Below are positions 7,270-15,471 of a stretch of 38,213 nt of DNA, piece by piece. Numbering within the stretch: position 1 is the first letter of the stretch; each line of letters opens with the position of its first letter. A program made the position numbers and the translations under genes. The stretch is taken from positions 1-38,213 of the forward strand of contig JAFXAQ010000034.1 in the NCBI GenBank assembly GCA_017516925.1, read 5' to 3'. The DNA is from Oscillospiraceae bacterium. Lineage in GTDB: Bacteria; Bacillota; Clostridia; Oscillospirales; Oscillospiraceae. The notes under the pieces are model-generated. The model worked only from the letters and a program-made list of their open reading frames with translations. It did not search any database and was not told the DNA's origin.

Positions 7270-7419
7270 CTATCTTTTTTTCCATATCCCACAGCCGCAA
7301 AAAATCACACCAAGGGCAAAGCAATGTGGCAAAAAGCCGCTATTCAACCAAAGTCCAATCAAAATCCCAGCACCGAAGGCAATAAGCATCCAGCCCCAAA
7401 GGCAATTGGGTCGGTACAT
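7270..7419 (-). CDS. Small membrane protein, 49 residues
   Basis: The ATG at 7419 gives MYRPNCLWGWMLIAFGAGIL, then IGLWLNSGFLPHCFALGVIFCGCGIWKKR: two hydrophobic segments with a Gly/Ser turn between and a basic C-terminus. I recall similar short proteins of this pattern in Oscillospiraceae but know no function. Its start codon comes immediately after the U-tract of the livF terminator, and its only ribosome-site candidate (GGGGGTG) sits in the 3' arm of that hairpin. It would be expressed only by read-through or from a promoter not seen. The longer in-frame start at 7464 would run through the terminator. Confidence 0.5.
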   Translation of the reverse strand: MYRPNCLWGWMLIAFGAGILIGLWLNSGFLPHCFALGVIFCGCGIWKKR

Positions 7420-7459
7420 AAAAAACACCCCCTGCACCAAGTGTATGCAGGAGGTGTTT
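7420..7459 (-). terminator. Terminator of the liv operon
   Basis: Minus-strand stem of 14 pairs with one mismatch (7459-7446 with 7436-7423), 9-nt loop, followed by six T (7425-7420). It begins 6 nt after the livF stop. Confidence 0.9.
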
Positions 7460-7464
7460 GGCAT

Positions 7465-8175
7465 TTAACCGCCAAGATATGCTTTTTGTACCTGTTCGCT
7501 CTCCGCCAGCTCCTTGCCGGTTCCGGACAAGACAATGTTGCCGTTTTCCAGAACATAGGCCCGGTCAGAGATTGCCAGGGATTTACCGGCATTTTGTTCC
7601 ACCAGCAGGACGGTGGTGCCGTCCTTGTTAATGTCCTTGATAATCTCAAAGACCTGATCAACCAGCAGGGGCGACAAGCCCATAGAGGGCTCGTCCAGCA
7701 TCAACAGCTTCGGGTGACTCATCAGCGCCCGGCTCATAGCCAGCATCTGCTGCTCGCCGCCGGAAAGCGTACCGGCAATCTGGCTGCGGCGCTCTGCCAG
7801 CCGGGGAAAACGGGCATAGATGGACTCCAAATCGCTTTTAAATTTGCTGTTGTCCTTCATGGAGTATGCGCCCATCATCAGGTTTTCATAGACCGTCAGC
7901 TCCTGGAATATCCGGCGTCCCTCGGGCACCTGGGTCATTCCCATATGCACAATTTTGTGGCAAGGTGTTTTGGTAATATCGTGTCCATCGAAAACCACAC
8001 TACCTGCCTTTTTGGGAATCAGCCCCACCACGCTTTGCATTGTGGTGGTTTTACCGGCGCCATTGGCGCCAATCAGGGAAACAATTTCCCCTTCGTTGAC
8101 TTCAAAGCTAATGCCCTTCAGGGCACAAATCACACCATAGTATACCGTAAGGTTATTCACTTCCAACATTGCCAT
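7465..8175 (-). CDS. livF: Branched-chain amino-acid ABC transporter ATPase LivF
   Basis: One of the two ATPases of a HAAT-family importer for Leu/Ile/Val or related amino acids. 236 residues, normal for LivF. Walker A GANGAGKT (36-43), the LivF-typical VPEGRRIFQELTVYENLMMG stretch, signature LSGGEQQ (137-143), Walker B LLMLDEPSMGLSP and switch His replaced in the usual LivF way (VLLVEQN). GGAGG precedes the ATG at 8175. It is the last gene of the operon, 3 nt behind livG. Confidence 0.95.
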   Translation of the reverse strand: MAMLEVNNLTVYYGVICALKGISFEVNEGEIVSLIGANGAGKTTTMQSVVGLIPKKAGSVVFDGHDITKTPCHKIVHMGMTQVPEGRRIFQELTVYENLMMGAYSMKDNSKFKSDLESIYARFPRLAERRSQIAGTLSGGEQQMLAMSRALMSHPKLLMLDEPSMGLSPLLVDQVFEIIKDINKDGTTVLLVEQNAGKSLAISDRAYVLENGNIVLSGTGKELAESEQVQKAYLGG

Positions 8176-8178
8176 AGC

Positions 8179-8949
8179 TTAACCTCCGATATACGCCCGA
8201 ATCACCTCGGGGTCTTGCAAAACTGTCTTGGTTTCACCCTGAGAGAGCATTGTGCCGAAGTTCAGGACTGTCAGCTCGTCACAAAGACCGGACACGAACT
8301 TCATATCATGCTCAATGAGCAAAATCGTCATATCAAAATTGTCCCGGATAAATCGAATCGTCTTTGCCAAATCCTCCGTCTCCTGAGGATTCATACCCGC
8401 TGCAGGCTCATCCAGCAGCAAAATCTTTGGGTTGGTGGCAAGCGCCCGGGCAATTTCCAGCTTGCGCTGCTTGCCGTAAGGCAGGTTGCAGGCAAGGGCA
8501 TTACGCTCCTGCTCCAAATCGAAAATCCGCAGCAGCTCCTTTGCTTTTTCCCGCATAGCCTTCTCCACCTGAAAATGCCGGGGCAGCCGAAGCAGAGACT
8601 CCAGCACAGAGCAGCGAAACTCAGGGCGATTGTGCAGACCAACCATTACATTACGTACCACTGTCATATTGTTAAACAGGCGAATGTTCTGGAAGGTTCG
8701 GGCAATGCCCTTATGATTGATTGCCTCCTGAGACAGGCCCTTGAGTTCCTCGCCGTCCAGATAGAAGGTGCCGGCGGTAGGCTTATAGACACCGGTTAAA
8801 AGATTAAAGATTGTGGTCTTGCCGGCGCCGTTGGGTCCAATGAGACCGTAAATCTGGTTCTTTTGAATTCGGATATTTACATCCTGCGCCGCCTTCAAAC
8901 CGCCGAAGGAGATGCCAAGACCTTTGGTTTCTAAAATATATTCTGCCAT
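8179..8949 (-). CDS. livG: Branched-chain amino-acid ABC transporter ATPase LivG
   Basis: Partner ATPase of LivF. 256 residues with Walker A GPNGAGKT (38-45), Q-loop in IARTFQNIRLF, the characteristic LivG signature LPYGKQRKLEIARAL (from 156) in place of LSGGQ, Walker B KILLLDEPAAGMNP and H-loop LLIEHDMKFV. Its ATG overlaps the livM stop by one base (TGATG), indicating tight coupling. Confidence 0.95.
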   Translation of the reverse strand: MAEYILETKGLGISFGGLKAAQDVNIRIQKNQIYGLIGPNGAGKTTIFNLLTGVYKPTAGTFYLDGEELKGLSQEAINHKGIARTFQNIRLFNNMTVVRNVMVGLHNRPEFRCSVLESLLRLPRHFQVEKAMREKAKELLRIFDLEQERNALACNLPYGKQRKLEIARALATNPKILLLDEPAAGMNPQETEDLAKTIRFIRDNFDMTILLIEHDMKFVSGLCDELTVLNFGTMLSQGETKTVLQDPEVIRAYIGG

Positions 8950-10088
8950 CAGTCTTCCCCTCCCATCTTGCTGTCCGGCCGTGTGTTCTGGGGTGTTACA
9001 TCCACAGAAAGAATCTCATCCATGCTGATTTTTGTGGGCACCACATCCCATTTTGCCTTATCATCACGTCTGTGGGCAGGGTCGTGCTTTGTTTTGAACA
9101 GCTTGCTCAGCATTGCACCGATATTGTACTTTTCCCGTACCGCTGCCAGCGCAGGCGCATTGTTATAAATCACAATGGCAATCAAAATCAGCGCATACAA
9201 CAGGTCCTGCAGAACAGCCAATTCACCGGTAAGCTTTGTGGGCAGCCAGGTATTGAGCCAGGTGATCAGCGCAGCGGAAATAATTGCGCCATTGATACTG
9301 CCCATACCGCCTAAGACTACCATAACCAGTATCTCAATGGAGTAGTTATAGTCAAACTTCAGGCTCTGTACGGTATAGTTGCTGTAGCTGTAAAGCACAC
9401 CTGCCACACCAGCCAGCGCAGCAGACATAATGAATGCAACCAGCTTATATTTGGTAACGTTGACACCGGTTGCCTTTGCCGCAATTTCGTTGTCACGAAT
9501 TGCCGTAACAGCTCTGCCGTGCTTGGAACGGATAAAGTTCTGCACAACAGCAAGGGTCATCAGCACAAGCACAAAGGCAATCAGGAATAAATATTTCTTG
9601 TCGTAGCGAGGCGTGGACAAACCCAGAGTGCCACCGAAGGATTCGTCAGAGGTGTTCAGGAACAAGGACTTGACAATCTCACCGAAAGCCAGCGTCACAA
9701 TCGCCAGATAGTCACCCCTTAAGCGCAATGCCGGAATACCGATGATGACACCGCAGATGGCTGCAGCCGCTGCACCGGCAATCAAGGAGATTACAAGGGC
9801 ACCAACGCCGTTACCCATAGCAGGTACCAGCAGCGCAGAAACCTTGCCACCCAAATAGGCACCGATGCACATAAAGCCGGCATGACCCAGCGACAACTCG
9901 CCCAGGAAGCCCACAACCAGCGAAAGAGAAACCGCAAGAATGATGCTGATGGACATTTTCTCCAGCAAAAATAAAAGAGAATTATCAAAACGATTTCCGG
10001 TTAGGGTCATTACACCGAACACCAGCGTCATAATGCCGATGACAATATAGTTGATGTAGTGATTAAGCTTGAATTTTCCCAGTCTCAT
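8949..10088 (-). CDS. livM: Branched-chain amino-acid ABC transporter permease LivM
   Basis: Membrane subunit with around nine hydrophobic helices. The family stretches LSLGHAGFMCIGAYLGG, LRLRGDYLAIVTLAFGEI and RAVTAIRDNEIAAKATGVNV, where the ATPases dock, are clear. At 379 residues it is longer than many LivM proteins because of a hydrophilic C-terminal tail of about 50 residues (from FKTKHDPAHRRDDK) that is likely cytoplasmic. The ATG at 10088 has GAGGAGG upstream and overlaps the livH stop by 4 nt (ATGA). Confidence 0.95.
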   Translation of the reverse strand: MRLGKFKLNHYINYIVIGIMTLVFGVMTLTGNRFDNSLLFLLEKMSISIILAVSLSLVVGFLGELSLGHAGFMCIGAYLGGKVSALLVPAMGNGVGALVISLIAGAAAAAICGVIIGIPALRLRGDYLAIVTLAFGEIVKSLFLNTSDESFGGTLGLSTPRYDKKYLFLIAFVLVLMTLAVVQNFIRSKHGRAVTAIRDNEIAAKATGVNVTKYKLVAFIMSAALAGVAGVLYSYSNYTVQSLKFDYNYSIEILVMVVLGGMGSINGAIISAALITWLNTWLPTKLTGELAVLQDLLYALILIAIVIYNNAPALAAVREKYNIGAMLSKLFKTKHDPAHRRDDKAKWDVVPTKISMDEILSVDVTPQNTRPDSKMGGED

Positions 10089-10957
10089 ACCTTCTCCCTC
10101 CTCTTTTTACCAAGGAATCCGGTGGGTCTGACCAGCAAAATGATAATCAGAATAGAAAATTCGATGGCATCGGTATAAGGGGCAATTGCCGTAATTTTAT
10201 AGGATATACTTTCCACAACGCCCAAAAGAATGCCGCCGAGCATTGCGCCGGGGATAGAACCGATACCGCCAATGACTGCCGCGGTAAAGGCTTTGATACC
10301 GGGCATGGAGCCCATCGTTGTGGACACCGAAGGTGCTTTCAGCAGGTAGAAAAGACCAGCCAGAGCGGCCAGCGCGGAGCCAATGGCAAAGGTGACCGTA
10401 ATAATCCCATTGACATTGATGCCCATCAGCTGCGCAGCAGCCTTGTCCTCAGAAACAGCAATCATTGCTCTGCCAAGCCTCGTATATTTAACAAACAAGG
10501 TCAGCACCAGCATCACTACCACGGTTACACCAAGAGTGACCAGCGCAGAAATTTGCACGGTGGCGCCCAGCAGCTTGATAGCGCCAAACTCATAGACGGT
10601 AACCATTTTGGTGGCGGAGCCGAAAATAATCTGCGCAATGCTCTGCAGCAGATAGCTTACACCAATGGCCGTAATCAGCACCGCCAAGGGTGATGCGCCC
10701 CGCAAGGGCTTATAAGCAATTTTTTCGATGGTAACACCCAAAATCACACAACCGACAACTGCAAGCAGAATTGCCAGAAGCGGATTATTGGTCGCCATAA
10801 ACACGTAAATCAGGTAACCACCAATCATAATGACATCGCCGTGGGCAAAGTTCAGCATTTTGGCAATACCGTATACCATTGTATAACCAAGGGCTATCAT
10901 TGCATAGATACCACCCAGGCTCAAGCCATTGATCAAGGTAGATAAAATAACTTCCAT
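10085..10957 (-). CDS. livH: Branched-chain amino-acid ABC transporter permease LivH
   Basis: Second membrane subunit of the importer, about 290 residues, with the typical opening LINGLSLGGIYAMIALGYTMVYG followed by NFAHGDVIMIGGY. The docking region reads LGRAMIAVSEDKAAAQLMGINV, and VIGGIGSIPGAMLGG is the conserved late segment. I prefer the ATG at 10957 because GGA lies 6 nt upstream; the ATG at 10963 directly abuts that GGA. It follows livJ after a strong hairpin. Confidence 0.93.
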   Translation of the reverse strand: MEVILSTLINGLSLGGIYAMIALGYTMVYGIAKMLNFAHGDVIMIGGYLIYVFMATNNPLLAILLAVVGCVILGVTIEKIAYKPLRGASPLAVLITAIGVSYLLQSIAQIIFGSATKMVTVYEFGAIKLLGATVQISALVTLGVTVVVMLVLTLFVKYTRLGRAMIAVSEDKAAAQLMGINVNGIITVTFAIGSALAALAGLFYLLKAPSVSTTMGSMPGIKAFTAAVIGGIGSIPGAMLGGILLGVVESISYKITAIAPYTDAIEFSILIIILLVRPTGFLGKKRREKV

Positions 10958-11003
10958 ATACATTCCAACTTTTCTAATATGTGAAAATTTCTAAGCACGA
11001 CAA

Positions 11004-11036
11004 CTGCACATACCGGCATTTTGCCGGTATGTGCAG
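11004..11036 (-). promoter_or_regulatory. Perfect intercistronic hairpin between livJ and livH
   Basis: A 15-bp perfect stem (11004-11018 with 11022-11036) closed by a 3-nt loop (AAA on the transcribed strand). No U-tract follows, so it is a poor terminator. It more probably stabilises the 3' end of the binding-protein mRNA or slows polymerase, lowering permease and ATPase yield relative to the binding protein. Confidence 0.7.
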
Positions 11037-11057
11037 CATAAAAACTCAAGCTATCAA

Positions 11058-12230
11058 TTAGTTTGCTTCCTTGATGATATACTGGATAGCAGTCTTATTC
11101 ACGAAGCCGGAGGCTTCCCACTTGATTTCTGCGCCGGTCACCGCATCGGTAACGGTGTAACCGCCGGAGAACTGCTCCTTCAAAATCTCACACAGGTCAG
11201 AAGCGCTGATGGTTACATCAATCTTCTTACCGGCATCCACAGCCGCCTGCATTGCGCCCACAAGCGCATAGACACAGTCATAAGCAGATGCGCCGAACTG
11301 GTTCAAGGTATCTGCGCCGAACTTCTCTACGTACTTGTCGATAAATTCCTTAGCCTTACCTTCGGTGGCCTTGGAGTTAAAGTGAGACAGCATAGTAACT
11401 TCCTGGGGAATGGTGGTCAGGTCGAAGCCCTCCTGGCTGTCAATTCCGTCAAAGCCGTCACAGCCGTAGTAAACTGCGTCAGCAGCCAGAATGGACTTTG
11501 CCTGATCCATAAAGATGGAAGCGGGCTGGTAGTAAGTAGGCATAAAGATGAAGGTGCAATCCTTCAGGGTGTCAATCTGGGTGCTGAAGTCCGTAGCGCC
11601 AGCCTCGGTAAAGGAGGTCTCAATCACCTTAACAGAGGGGTCCAGATTCTTTTTAAACTGCTCAAAGATACCCTTGGAGTAGTCTTCATCGGACTTATAG
11701 AATGCACCGATGGTCTGACCGGACAGGTTCTGGTTCACAAAGTCAGCAGCAACTGCGCCCTGGTTGCCGTCAGCGAAGCACATCTGGTAGGCATTGTCAA
11801 ATTCAGGAATCTTGTCGCCGGAGGCAGAGGGGGTCAGGAAGAAAACATTATCCTCCTTGGACAGGTTCTTGAACTCCATGCCCGGGCCGGTGGTAACTGT
11901 GCCCAAGGACAGCTGCATACCCTGCTCCAGCATAGCGGAATAGTTACCGGCAACCAAGGTTGCATCGTGCTTATCGTCCATTGCGACCAGCTTGAACATA
12001 ACACCGTTGAAGCCACCGGCGGCGTTAATCTCTTCCACTGCCATCTGCGCAGCGTTGGCAACAGCAGTACCATAAATCGCCGCAGCACCGGTCAGAGGAC
12101 CGGAAACGCCAATGACAAACTCCGTGTTATTGGCGGTGTAGCCATTGTCAGAGCTACCGGAACCTGCACAACCGGCAAACAGACCGATCACCAGCATAGC
12201 GGCCATTGTAATTGCTAACAATTTTTTCAT
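11058..12230 (-). CDS. livJ: Branched-chain amino-acid binding lipoprotein (LivJ/LivK type)
   Basis: Substrate-binding protein of the importer. The 390 residues start with a lipoprotein signal, MKKLLAITMAAMLVIGLFAGC (lipid-anchored Cys21), then a Gly/Ser linker and a type I periplasmic-binding fold: FVIGVSGPLTGAAAIYGTAVANAAQMA, EEINAAGGFNG and QFGASAYDCVYALVGAM. It is first in its operon, directly behind a consensus promoter, and is followed by a hairpin. Exact substrate preference cannot be read from sequence; the family covers Leu/Ile/Val, other amino acids, amides and urea. Confidence 0.93.
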   Translation of the reverse strand: MKKLLAITMAAMLVIGLFAGCAGSGSSDNGYTANNTEFVIGVSGPLTGAAAIYGTAVANAAQMAVEEINAAGGFNGVMFKLVAMDDKHDATLVAGNYSAMLEQGMQLSLGTVTTGPGMEFKNLSKEDNVFFLTPSASGDKIPEFDNAYQMCFADGNQGAVAADFVNQNLSGQTIGAFYKSDEDYSKGIFEQFKKNLDPSVKVIETSFTEAGATDFSTQIDTLKDCTFIFMPTYYQPASIFMDQAKSILAADAVYYGCDGFDGIDSQEGFDLTTIPQEVTMLSHFNSKATEGKAKEFIDKYVEKFGADTLNQFGASAYDCVYALVGAMQAAVDAGKKIDVTISASDLCEILKEQFSGGYTVTDAVTGAEIKWEASGFVNKTAIQYIIKEAN

Positions 12231-12282
12231 CTCAGATTACTTCCTTTCATTATAAAACCGTCAGGTTTATTAGGATGTGCCT

Positions 12283-12311
12283 ATTGTATCTCACACGTGC
12301 ACATTTGTCAA
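12283..12311 (-). promoter_or_regulatory. Promoter of the liv operon
   Basis: Minus strand TTGACA (12311-12306), 17-bp spacer, TACAAT (12288-12283): the best SigA match in the window. A short AAACC-TGAC-GGTTT hairpin lies in the leader, and AAAGGAAG serves as the ribosome site. I see no T-box or CodY-type box. Confidence 0.85.
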
Positions 12312-12352
12312 TCGCAAAAATACGCTATTTTTTCTCTTTCTTTTTGTGCATT

Positions 12353-13723
12353 CTAACTATCCATAACAGCCTTACAGACCTGCAGCACCTCAGCAATAAT
12401 GGGAATGCAGACCTCCCGTCCGTAACCGGCGTCCTCCACCGCCACAATAAATGCCAGAGGATATTCCTCATCTGCCACGAAACCTGCAAGCATTGCGTTG
12501 GGCTTCTTCCCTCCCCCAACCTCGGCAGTGCCTGTTTTGGCGCACACTGTCAAGCCGGGAAAATGTTTGCTTCCGTATTTGTCCGTCACATTAAAGCCCA
12601 TAAGCTCCTGCAGCGTTTCTGCCGTAGCTACAGACATAATTCTGGACTGATTTTTTGTTTGACCCCAATAGCTTGTCAAGCCGTCCGAGGTGATTTGGGC
12701 TACCAGATGGGGGGTTACCCCCTTACCGTCGGCAGCGATTGCCCCAACAAAGGTCATAAAGCTGCATGGGTTAATCAGGTCCGTGTGCTGACCAACACCA
12801 CTCCAGGCAATGCTGTACTGGGAGGCGCCTTTTATATCGAAGTTACCCTTTGCGGTGGTAATCCCGTCAAAGGTAACACGCTGGGTCACACCAAACTGCT
12901 CCACGTATCGGGTCAAGGTTTCTTCCCCCAGCTGCCCGGCTATCTGGGCAAAGGCGCAGTTGCAGGAATTCCGAAATGCCATTTTCACATCCTGCTCATA
13001 ATGCTTATCCTCACAGGTAACCTTGTCGTTATCCAGCTCATAGACACCCTTACAAACAAATTTCTGCTGCATAATATCCGGAATTGTTTCCAGCGCAGCC
13101 GCCAATGTGACAATTTTAAAAATAGAACCGGGAATGTAGGTAGACTGGGTAAAGCGGTTGACATACACACCGTCATATTGTCCGGTGGTGTCCTTTTCCA
13201 AGTCCGGTGGGTTGTCAGGGTCCAGATTGGGACTTGTAACCGCACAGAGAATTTCTCCCGTTTCATAATTATAAACACCCAAGGTTCCCTTGTAGCTTCC
13301 CAACGCTTTCAGCGCTGCCTCCTGCGCCTGGGAAGATATTGTCAGCTGCGCTGTTCCTCCGGCTTTTCCGTAGGTATATACGCCGTTGAGAATATCATAC
13401 CCGGTCAGCTCGGCAGCATAATGGGAAAGCGCAGGCGCAGAAATACTGCCCTTCCGGTCCCCCAGCCAATGCACTGTGGAACGGCGCAGGGCCTCCGCCT
13501 GAGCATAGTTTCGTCCATCGCTTAAGTCCAGCAGCAGAACACCGTCCCGGTCCGTAATCACGCCGCAGCCGATATTCCCGCCGTTGTACACATGGGGAGA
13601 ACCAGCAAACACAACCCACTGGTCTGCCTGGGTTACATACTCAAACACAAAAAAGCCAAGACCTGCCAGAAGAACAAGGATTAACAAAAAGGCAATACCG
13701 GCACGCAGGGCAATTCTATTCAT
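12353..13723 (-). CDS. Class B penicillin-binding protein (PbpA-type transpeptidase)
   Basis: A D,D-transpeptidase that cross-links peptidoglycan, anchored by one N-terminal membrane helix (IALRAGIAFLLILVLLAGLG). 456 residues from the ATG at 13723, which has AGGAGG 8 nt upstream; the GTG at 13732 is less well placed. Catalytic motifs: SIFK (Ser190, Lys193), SCN (243-245) and KTG (386-388). The N-terminal domain is short, resembling actinobacterial PbpA rather than a PASTA-bearing SpoVD/PBP2x. It overlaps the FHA-FtsW gene by 8 nt, consistent with a glycosyltransferase-transpeptidase pair. Whether it serves elongation, division or spore cortex cannot be told. Confidence 0.9.
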   Translation of the reverse strand: MNRIALRAGIAFLLILVLLAGLGFFVFEYVTQADQWVVFAGSPHVYNGGNIGCGVITDRDGVLLLDLSDGRNYAQAEALRRSTVHWLGDRKGSISAPALSHYAAELTGYDILNGVYTYGKAGGTAQLTISSQAQEAALKALGSYKGTLGVYNYETGEILCAVTSPNLDPDNPPDLEKDTTGQYDGVYVNRFTQSTYIPGSIFKIVTLAAALETIPDIMQQKFVCKGVYELDNDKVTCEDKHYEQDVKMAFRNSCNCAFAQIAGQLGEETLTRYVEQFGVTQRVTFDGITTAKGNFDIKGASQYSIAWSGVGQHTDLINPCSFMTFVGAIAADGKGVTPHLVAQITSDGLTSYWGQTKNQSRIMSVATAETLQELMGFNVTDKYGSKHFPGLTVCAKTGTAEVGGGKKPNAMLAGFVADEEYPLAFIVAVEDAGYGREVCIPIIAEVLQVCKAVMDS

Positions 13724-15434
13724 CCTCGGCACCTCCTTTTTTGGTCAGGCGAACAGCAAAGCTGGCATTCTGCCGGGTATCCGCCGCCTTGATAAAGGCA
13801 AGCAGCCCCCAGGAGCACAGCATACTGGAGCCGCCATTGGACAAAAACGGAAAGGTTACACCGGTCAGAGGCAATACATCCACCGTGCCAAGGGCATTGA
13901 GGATAACCTGTACCAGCATGATGCAGGAAGCGGTACAGGCGCCAATGGTATAAAAGCTGCTGCGTCCCACTGAGGCGGAACGGACGGAAAACACCGCCAA
14001 AGCAATCACGGACAGAATAATGAGCACCACTAAGATTAAGCCCCACTCTTCACAAACGGTTGCCACTGCCACATCCGAATCCGCAGCAAATACGTTTTTC
14101 ATCCAGCCTCTGCCTGCGCCCAGGCCTAAAAGTCCGCCTGCAGCCATACACATCAGCGACCTTGTTTGCTGGTAGCCGCCCTCTAAGGGCGCTTCCCAGA
14201 TGTGCCGCCAGGTAGCAAACCGCCTTAGGGCATGGGGCGCAATTTTCAGCGCAACGACGCCGGCAAAGCCAAGCGCCGTACAAGCCAATGCCAGCGTTCC
14301 CACGCTGCCGGAGCGCATATAGGCAATGACCAGAAAGGCGCAGAAGAATATCAGCGCAGTACCGAAATCATTCATAAGCGCAAGGCATCCGCAAATCAGC
14401 ACAGAATAGGCAATGAACGAGAACAAATTCCGTTTGGTCATAATTCTGTCCATAGCAGAAGCGCCCACATAGACAAAGCAGACCTTACTCAGCTCTGAGG
14501 GCTGTATGGAAAGCGACCCAATCACCAGCCAGTTCTTCGCACCATAATATTCCCTGCCAAACACAAGGGTGATGAGCAAAAAGCCGATGCCGGCAATAGC
14601 CGCAACATAGCGGAATTTTTTGGCACGCTCCAAATCCCGCAGGGACCAGCCCACCACTAAAAACAACACGACACCCAAAGCCAGCGCAATCAGCTGCTTC
14701 AGGGCTTCTCCCGGGTCTACCGTGGCAAGAACCGCCATACCCATCGTGGAAAGGAAAAAAGCAATGGTTTCCACCTCAAAGGATGTGCGGCGGATACATA
14801 CATAAAACAGTAGCAGCGCCCACTGGCATGCCATAATTCCGCCGAAGCCAATGAGAATATCCACAGCGTTTTCTCCGCCGCCACCCAGCAAGAAGCCCAC
14901 AGCACAAAGAATTTGAAACACGGTTAACAGAAACAGGTTTGCAAAGCTGGAAAAGATTGTGGATGCTTTCGTGCGAAGCTGCGCCAGATGCTTTTCCTGA
15001 CGGCGGGAAATAGGCTGCAGCTCCATATCTACACCGCCGATGGAAATAACATCCCCCGGCTGCAGCGCACGAATACGGACACGCTTTTTATTCACAAACA
15101 CACCGTCCTTGGAATCCGCGTCTGCAATGGTCCAGCTTCCGTCATCATAGCGGGTCAGAACGGCATGGCTGCGTGACACCGTTGGAAAATTCACAACAAT
15201 ATCACTACGCTTACTTCTGCCGATTACATTTTCCCAGTGCGTCACAGACATTTTGCGACCGTCTGCCAGGCATAGCCATGCCCAGATTTCCGGCTCCTTA
15301 CGGAAGGTCAGCAGCGGCTTCATACACCGAAACAGCAACACAGCCACCAGCACAGGCGCCAAATACCGCAGGCAAGCGGTAAAGACACGAATATAGGCAG
15401 GCTCTGCATAAAACAAACCGGAGACAAAATCCAA
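13716..15434 (-). CDS. FHA domain fused to FtsW/RodA/SpoVE peptidoglycan polymerase
   Basis: A SEDS-family glycosyltransferase of 572 residues. An N-terminal helix (about 20-37) is followed by a cytoplasmic FHA phosphothreonine-binding domain (IGRSKRSD at 71-78, SRSH at 87-90, DSKDGVFVNKKRV at 107-119) and then about ten membrane helices with SEDS marks: GAKNWLVIGSLSIQPSELSK, MNDFGTALIFF, GGYQQTRSLMCMAAGGLLGLG, EEWGLILV, and LTGVTFPFLSNGGSSML near the C-terminus. It starts at TTG with AAGGAGG 7 nt upstream. The order FHA-SEDS-PBP recalls the separate fhaB-rodA-pbpA genes of Actinobacteria; no Ser/Thr kinase is in the window. Confidence 0.92.
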   Translation of the reverse strand: MDFVSGLFYAEPAYIRVFTACLRYLAPVLVAVLLFRCMKPLLTFRKEPEIWAWLCLADGRKMSVTHWENVIGRSKRSDIVVNFPTVSRSHAVLTRYDDGSWTIADADSKDGVFVNKKRVRIRALQPGDVISIGGVDMELQPISRRQEKHLAQLRTKASTIFSSFANLFLLTVFQILCAVGFLLGGGGENAVDILIGFGGIMACQWALLLFYVCIRRTSFEVETIAFFLSTMGMAVLATVDPGEALKQLIALALGVVLFLVVGWSLRDLERAKKFRYVAAIAGIGFLLITLVFGREYYGAKNWLVIGSLSIQPSELSKVCFVYVGASAMDRIMTKRNLFSFIAYSVLICGCLALMNDFGTALIFFCAFLVIAYMRSGSVGTLALACTALGFAGVVALKIAPHALRRFATWRHIWEAPLEGGYQQTRSLMCMAAGGLLGLGAGRGWMKNVFAADSDVAVATVCEEWGLILVVLIILSVIALAVFSVRSASVGRSSFYTIGACTASCIMLVQVILNALGTVDVLPLTGVTFPFLSNGGSSMLCSWGLLAFIKAADTRQNASFAVRLTKKGGAEDE

Positions 15435-15471
15435 GGTGTCACCTCCTTTGTAGCTACATCATTGTTTCTTT

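Noticed and set aside
7324-8799. A 491-codon plus-strand frame
   Set aside because: Antisense to livF and livG, both of which have complete ABC motifs; composition is His/Gln-rich as in other shadow frames.
11031-12218. A 395-codon plus-strand frame
   Set aside because: Lies wholly antisense to livJ, is Gly/Val/His-rich without domains, and arises from the strong codon bias of livJ.
12212-13525. A 437-codon plus-strand frame
   Set aside because: Antisense to the PBP gene with all three catalytic motifs; no signal or domain of its own.
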